From positions 97,703,815 to 97,767,814 of the forward strand of contig CM060176.1 in the NCBI GenBank assembly GCA_030549775.1: a DNA stretch of 64,000 bases, written 5' to 3'. Below, piece after piece: positions 57,779 to 64,000 of the stretch. Position 1 is the first letter of the stretch, and every line of letters starts with the position of its first letter. Made by a program: the position numbers and the translations under genes. Below the pieces are notes generated by a model. That model was not told the DNA's origin and did no database searches. It saw nothing but the letters and a program-made list of their open reading frames with translations. This DNA is from Tamarix chinensis. Its lineage: Eukaryota; Streptophyta; Magnoliopsida; Caryophyllales; Tamaricaceae.

Positions 57779-58711
57779 ATGGATCATTCTTGGATGTCTG
57801 CTAATTGTTTATCTCAAGAATATGAAAATGGAGTCGAGGAATTTATTAGGTGTGTAGTTGCCCATGTTGGAAACTATAGTAGATTTGTTTGTCCTTGTCT
57901 AAGGTGTCATTTTGTAAAGCAAGTTAATGAATCTAAATTTAGAGATCATTTATTCTTGTATGGGATTGATAAAAATTACACTAGATGGATATGGCATGGT
58001 GAAACGAAACATGTAGGACCTAATGTGGAAAGTGAAGAAAATATTTTTGGGATAAAATAAGGTGATCGTTTAGAAATGACTGGTGTTGTTGAGCAAAGAG
58101 TTCGGGATTATCCTCATATGTTTGATAAGTTGGTGGGCGACTCTGAAACACCCCTATATAGTTGATGTACAAAGTTCACCAGATTATCTGCTATTTTGAA
58201 ATTGTATAATTTGAAAGCATGTAATGGTTGGACCGATAAGAGTTTCACAACCTTATTAGAACTCATAAAAGATATGCTTCCAAATGATAATGTGCTCCTT
58301 TGTCGCACTTACAAGGCTAAAAAGCTCCTTTCCACTATGGGTATGGATTATGAGAAGATACATGCTTACCCTCAAGATTGTGTCTTATATTGAAATGAAT
58401 ATATATCTATTAAGAGTTTCCCCGAATTCCACACATCACGATATAAAAAGGCAGGGGTTCCGGCAAAATTTATATGGTATTTTCCAATAATACTGAGATT
58501 TAGGTGCATCTTCAATAATCCTAAAGATTCTAAGAACTTAACATGGCACGCTGATGGGATATTAGCTGATGGCTTACTAAGACATCCTGCAGATTCTGCA
58601 CAATAGAGAATGATTAATTATCGATTCCCTAACTTTGGAGAGGAGCCAATGAACTTATGATTAGCTCTTTTTGCAGATAGAATGAATCTAGATAATTTCG
58701 GAACCCATATT
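57779..58711 (+). pseudogene. CACTA (En/Spm) transposase, N-terminal part: transposase-associated domain and start of TNP2
   Basis: MDHSWMSANCLSQEYENGVE, then FVCPCLRCHF, FRDHLFLYGIDKNYTRWIWH, is the domain found at the start of plant CACTA transposases (MDRSWM...GIDxxYxxWxxHGE). Next come KACNGWTDKSFTTLLELIKD, MLPNDNVLLCRTYKAKKLL and YEKIHAYPQDCVLY, then TWHADGILADGLLRHPADS of the TNP2 domain. Stops lie near 58,058, 58,162 and 58,392 and frames change, so it is dead. The reading is interrupted at 58,711 by the solo LTR. No CACTA terminal repeat was found to the left. Confidence 0.85.
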
Positions 58712-59346
58712 TGTAACACCCCCAAATTTACTACTGAAAAATTCCATTTTAAGTGGAAGTGTATAATCAAATATTTGGGTGTTACCACTGTAATTGACAT
58801 AAGTCTGGCTTACCCCATCATCCTTACATCAATCACAAGGAAAAATGATTTAGAAAATTTAAAACATGATTAGAAAGAGACGAGACAACTTTTTATAACA
58901 TCAAATAAGAGTTTGGAAATCAACTCTGATTACAATATCAAAATAAAATAAGAGGGATCCTATGGAACTAAGAGTCCAAAAAGGTTTCCGGGTCAAAACT
59001 ATCAATCAAATAACATGACTCTATGCCCAACCCTGATATAAATGAATCACTCCTCCACATATATAGTATCAAAAGCTGCGAAGTCATCAACCTGATCCTC
59101 ATTGATCTTCACATAAACATTTGGGTCGTCTACTCGTTGGATTGAGCAACACCCATAAAACAGATGATCAATACGCTATGTACTGAGTAAGGTAATAGTA
59201 CAATCAAGTAGGGTTACATAGAAAACAAGAATTCTTATAATCAATTCATACATGAACAAATAGAAGAAAGCTAGATAACTACTAATTCCAAGTCTTTCAT
59301 TAGACATGCCATATTCTAATCCTTTATTTACGTTGAGTTCAAAGAC

Positions 59347-59547
59347 CCCACTATTCTTAAACCGATGGAACAGTCTAAAACACCTCTCGAGGACAAGACA
59401 CCCGAGCCACTATTATTATCCGGTGGAACGGAGCCAACACCTCTCAAAGTAGAAATACTCTCGAGCCACTATTTATTAAATTGGTGGAACGGTCTGAAGA
59501 ACCTATCGGGGACAACACACCCAAGCCATTATTATTATCCAGTGGAA
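59347..59547 (-). repeat. Array of four CCAC...GTGG units, minus orientation
   Basis: Words such as CCACTATTATTATCCGGTGG occur near 59,347, 59,404, 59,465 and 59,524 with GGAAC flanks, the same subtype as the 52,783 array. Confidence 0.75.
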
Positions 59548-60259
59548 TAGAGACATATAAACACCTCGGCCCGACCAAAGTGATCTTTCACTTTACATGA
59601 TTAATATCTTATTTAGAGTTAATTGTATATTATCATGCCAAACTCAAGACATAGAATTAAACACATAAGTATGACCACATAATTATCCTCAAATAACCAT
59701 AATACCCTCAGGGTAATCAAGACAATTGTATTCTCCCAAAGCCTTTATAAAACCCAAAACATATTCATTTTCAATCACTATCCAAAGTGCATATCCTTCA
59801 TTTCCCATAGATATATTATATTCAATATTATACCCAAATATGTACTTACATAATTTCGTTACTCATGAAGATATCATTTTATAGCATTTCCTATAATTAA
59901 ATTACTCAATACAACATATTCAACACAAAAGTATACATCAAAAATATAAGGAAAATACATGGAGCACATAAAACCTTAGCTATGACATGTATCCTTACCG
60001 ATAAGGACATCAGGCTCTATGCACGTAAATCCTATACCTCCTCCGAGATCACTAGAAAAATTACCTATGAAACAAGATAAAATATGATTAGGATTGGAGG
60101 TTAAAAAATCAAGAGGAAGATTATGGCAGAGAAGGATAAAAATGGAATTTACCGAAGTCGAATGGAAACTTGAACTGTATGGAAGTGTAGAAATATGTGT
60201 GGTGGAGCTATGGTTAAGTTTTGGTGGTGTTTCGACAAGATTTGGGGTGAAAATAAGGT

Positions 60260-60560
60260 TGCACGACTAAAATGGTAAGTTACATGGCTAGGTGGTGCAA
60301 AAGCTGCACGGCTGTGCAGAAATTGTACAACAGGTTTGAAGGAAGAGAAGACACATGGCCAGATGGTGCAGGAATTGCACGGCTATGCAAAGTGCACAAG
60401 AGTTTGAAGGATGAAAAGATGCACGGGTAGGTGGTGTAGGAATTGCATGGCTGTGCAACACTTACTTAGGGAAAAAATATGCATGGCCAGACGGTACAAG
60501 GGTTGTACGGCTATGCAGAAGGGTATCCGAGTGTTTGCACGGCCATGAAGTAGGTCGTGC
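60260..60560 (-). repeat. GCACGGC/TGCAC repeats, minus orientation
   Basis: Four or five units contain GCACGGCTATGCA-like palindromic words, a TGGTGCAGGAATTGC-like word and a purine run. They match the 51,770 array inverted. Confidence 0.6.
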
Positions 60561-61606
60561 ACAGGCCATACACTCTGAAACTTTGCAACAATCAAGGGGG
60601 AAAAGAGGCGGCAGTCGGCACCGATGGCCCACGACAGCAAGGGGGAAGGTTGGGGCAACCTTGATAGTCAGTCCACCGGCCAAAGGGAGGCTAGTGGTGG
60701 CTTGGGTGGTGCTCGATGGTGGATTGGGTGGTGTGGATGCTGAAAACAGGGAAGATGGAGAAAGAAGAAGGGGAAAGGAGAAGGAGGAAGAGGAGAAGGT
60801 CGGGGAGCTGATGGATGATAATAAAATGGAGGGTTAGAGGGGTATTTCTACTAGTAGGTGGCATGCTAAGGAGGAGAAACAGACAGAGAAGTGACGATGA
60901 TAATGATGAAGGAAAATCTACCAAGAAGAAGAAGAAGAAGAAGAAAGAAAAAGACAGGGGGATGGTGATGGTAGAGATGGATAGGAGTCAGGCAAAGGCA
61001 CGATGGGGGTGATGATGGAGGAGGAAACGTGTAAGGGAGGAGAAGGCAATGAGAAGGAGAAGGAAGAAAGAAGAGGAGGGGTGGCAGGCCGGTAGGTGAT
61101 GGCTGCGAAAAATAGGGTAGTTGTAGGGTGATGGTGGTGTGCGCAAGGGAAGAGAAGAAGAAGAAGAAGATAGTCATGAGGGATGGCGGGGCTGGAAAGT
61201 AATGGTGAGAGGAGCATGTGGGAGGTAAGTGGATGACGGTGGTGTAGAAGAAGCAAAGCTTCTCACACCAAAATTTTTTCGGCGCAAAGAAGAAGAGAAA
61301 ATAAAATAAAATAAAAAGGAAGAGAAGGGAAGAAGGGAAGAAAGGAAGAAAGGAAGAAAAGAAAAGGAAAAGAGAGAAATGTTAGGGAATTAGGATTAAA
61401 TTAAAGAATTTTGGGATTAGCCGGATAATTTAGATTAGCGAAAATTTTAGCGGTTTCCAATTTTGCCAAATTCAAGGTTTTGGTTTTTGGTTAAAGTTTC
61501 GGGATTAAAGAATTTGGTCAAGGCTAACAATAAGATTTATTGATATTATAGTCAAATTAGGGATAATGATACAGAATTAGGTTAAGCAAAATTTTCGGGT
61601 ATTACA

Positions 61607-63896
61607 ATAGTACATGGCCTGTGATTTTGGTAATCTATAACCTACCACCATGGCTATGCATGAAACAAAAATATATGTTATTATCTCTATTAATATTGTG
61701 ACGGAAACAACCAGGAAATGACATTAATGTATGTTTGGCACCTCTTGTTGAGGATTTGAGGTTGTTGTGGGATGAGGGTGTTGAATTATTTGATTCAAAT
61801 CATGAACAGAGTTTTAAAATAAGGGCAATATTGTTCTATACTATTAATGATTTTCCTACATATGAGAATTTATATGGATATGGTGTGAAAGGATATTATG
61901 CATGTCCTATATGTGGAGAATATACATCCTTCTGTTAGTTGAAGCATGGGAAGAAGACAACTTTTCTCGGAGATAGAATATTTTTTCCAATGAACCATCC
62001 TTATCGTAGGCAATGAAAAGATTTTAATGGAAAACCGAAATTCATAGGAGCTCTAGAACCATTGAGTGGCCTATAAATACTCAATAGAATAAACGGTTTG
62101 AATGTTAAGTTTGGGAAGATGAATAACGCCTCAATTCCTACTAATGGATGGAAGAAACGATCAATATTTTTTGATCTTCCATATTGGGAGCATTTATATA
62201 TAAGACATTGTCTTGATGAGATGCATATTGAAAAGAATATATGTGATAATATGATTGGTATGTTACTTAATGTGCCATGGAATACAAAAAATGGCATCAA
62301 TGCAAGACGAGGCATGGTTGAGATGGGTATTCGAAGGGAATTAGCACCATAAAGGAATGGGAATCATACTTATTTGCCACTAGCATGTTATACCTTTTCA
62401 AGAAAGGAGAAAACTAATTTTTGTGAGTGCTTAAAAGGAGTTAAATTTCTAAAGGGATTTTCCTCAAATATTAGTAAACTTTTTTAGATTTGAAATTGGT
62501 GGGTACAAAATTGTATGACTGTCATGTTTTGATGCAGCAACTGTTGCCGATCGCTATCTGTTTCATACTTCTGAAAAGTGTTAGAAATGTAATTACTAAG
62601 CTTTTTTTGTTCTTCAAGGCACTATGCTCTAAGGTTATTGAACCCTAAAAGTTAGATGTACTACAGAGAGATATTTTCATCATCATGTGTCAACTCAAGA
62701 TGTATTTTAGGCCTTCTTTCTTTGATTGCACGGTTCATTTAATGATGCACCAGGTTAGGGAGGTGAAATTGTGTGGTCCCATATATATACATTGGATGTA
62801 CCCATTTGAGCGATTTATGAAAATATTAAAAGGGTATGTAAGGAATCCATATAAACTAGAGGGGTGTATTGTAGAGAGCTACATAGTTGAGGAAGCTATT
62901 GAATTTTGCACTAATTATTTATCCAATGCTGATGCAATAGGTATTCTTAAATCTCAGCATGATGGAAAAAGTGAAGGTGTGGGTATGATGGGCAACAAGT
63001 TGATACACATAGAGCATGATATGTGGCAAAAAGTACACTTGTATGTTCTTTATAATACTGGATAAGTTCAACCATATATAGAATAACATATGAGAATGTT
63101 ACATACTAAAAAACCATCTAGGAATGAGAAGTTGATACTAGAGCAACACAATATATCTTTCATAGAATGGTTTCATGACCACATTCCTTGTCAAATGACA
63201 CACCCATCAAGTAATATTCTTGATACATTGAAATGGTTATCCTAAGGTGCTCATATGGAAGTATCATATTTCACGAGCTACTTGATCAATAGGTATACTT
63301 TCTACACCAAGTCCCAAGATGATAAGAGTACCATGCAGAATAATGGGGTGACTTTGGTTTCCAAATCATTACATATTTCTAGTGCGAAAGATAAAAATCC
63401 TATGTATGCGAATATGTTATATTATGGTGTAATCCAATAAATATGGGAGTTAAATTATACTTTCTTCATGGTTCCCGTTTTTAGTTGCATTTGGGTTGAC
63501 AACAATAATGGGATCGAAGTTGATGAGTTAGGGTTCACTTTTGTGTATCTTAATAAGGTGGGGCATAAACATGATCCTTTTATATTGGCATCACAAGCAA
63601 TACATGTATTTTATGCCACAGATCCTCTTGATAAGAGGAGGTCTGTGTTTTTAACCACAAAGAGTAGGAATGTGCATAAAGGTGATGATTTCAATTATTC
63701 TATTTTTCAAGAAGAGGCAACCTTCTCTATGATAAGAACATAATTTTATCAGAGTGATGACATTGATCCCAATAAATATGATACATATATTCAGGACGAT
63801 CACTTTGAAGGAGCATGGATCGTAGAAGAAGATACAAGTGAAAAATCACAAAAGAGAAAATCTCGTAATTCTAAGTACGAACCTTTATTTGTTTAA
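61607..63896 (+). pseudogene. CACTA transposase, rest: TNP2, DUF4218 and DUF4216 regions
   Basis: It resumes with STWPVILVIYNLPPWLCMKQ, then GNDINVCLAPLVEDLRLLWD, FPTYENLYGYGVKGYYACPI and CGEYTSF (TNP2). DLPYWEHLYIRHCLDEMHIE and KNICDNMIGMLLN follow. A DUF4218 region at 62,685-63,000 has FRPSFFDCTVHLMMHQVREV and WMYPFERFMKILKGYVRNP. A DUF4216 region at 63,255-63,700 has YLINRYTFYTKSQDDKSTMQ and VYLNKVGHKHDPFILASQ. The last stop is at 63,893-63,895. Many stops and frameshifts interrupt it. Domain order is the usual one for plant CACTA elements; the 3' terminal repeat is not in the window. Confidence 0.85.
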
Positions 63897-64000
63897 GTAT
63901 AACGGTGCCATATATTATTTTCCCCTCATATAATTTGATTTACCTAAACACATTATATGATGTCAAAATATTTCTCTCTGTAGAGCAAGGAAGAGATAGA

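Larger units (their letters stand above)
58712..61606 (-). mobile_element. 2.9-kb solo LTR inside the CACTA transposase
   Basis: Plus-strand ends are TGTAACACCCCC and CGGGTATTACA. The flanks are ATATT (58,707-58,711) and ATAGT (61,607-61,611), a 4/5 target duplication. In minus orientation it holds the palindrome and diverged hairpin (59,130-59,180), CCAC...GTGG array (59,347-59,545), GCACGGC repeats (60,260-60,560) and a purine-rich tract on the plus strand (60,560-61,390). Removing it brings TNP2 sequence back together. It is closest to the 50,719 LTR. Confidence 0.8.

Overview
This window is plant nuclear DNA from a transposon-rich genome. The only conserved host gene recognised is the 5' part of NRPA1 (largest subunit of RNA polymerase I), on the minus strand with plant-like introns. 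The rest is mostly transposable elements of plant types: chromoviral Ty3/gypsy LTR retrotransposons, L1-type LINEs, a MULE with a plant mobile domain gene, a CACTA transposon and MITE-like repeats. TTTAGGG-like repeats also fit a plant. The species cannot be named from the sequence.

Layout. (1) About 1-455: decayed 3' end of a chromovirus with a short LTR, lying in an NRPA1 intron. (2) 2485-15,290, minus strand: NRPA1 from the 5' UTR through six coding exons; the rest of the gene lies beyond the left edge. Its introns hold a MITE, a hAT-like repeat and a LINE fragment. (3) About 15,411-24,912: an old MULE starting about 100 bp upstream of the NRPA1 leader. It carries a FAR1-type transposase, an OTU-like protease region (split by a 3.3-kb solo LTR) and an antisense plant mobile domain (PMD) gene. 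All are broken. (4) About 26,696-48,795: a 22-kb nest of retroelements inside a hAT-like repeat. It includes a LINE, a 5.2-kb solo LTR with a perfect 5-bp target duplication inside that LINE, a decayed chromovirus polyprotein with a 3.9-kb 3' LTR, and other LTR pieces. (5) 49,734-56,420: three LTRs inserted into or abutting one another in alternating orientation. (6) 57,337-57,489: a candidate small hydrophobic protein gene. (7) 57,779 to about 63,896: a decayed CACTA transposon split by a 2.9-kb solo LTR.

The most unusual signal is not a gene. The long LTRs in both orientations share an ordered set of inverted-repeat modules: an array of CCAC...GTGG units, a CAGTACG/CGTACTG palindrome followed by a CTGCTC/GAGCAG hairpin, and a 10-13 bp stem-loop close to the LTR 3' end. 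The stem-loop differs between copies by compensating or wobble changes. Where a TATA box can be seen (42,222), these modules fall in the transcribed R-U5 leader, so they may be conserved RNA or protein-binding structures of this retrotransposon lineage.

Except for NRPA1 and possibly the small ORF at 57,337, no protein-coding gene here looks intact.
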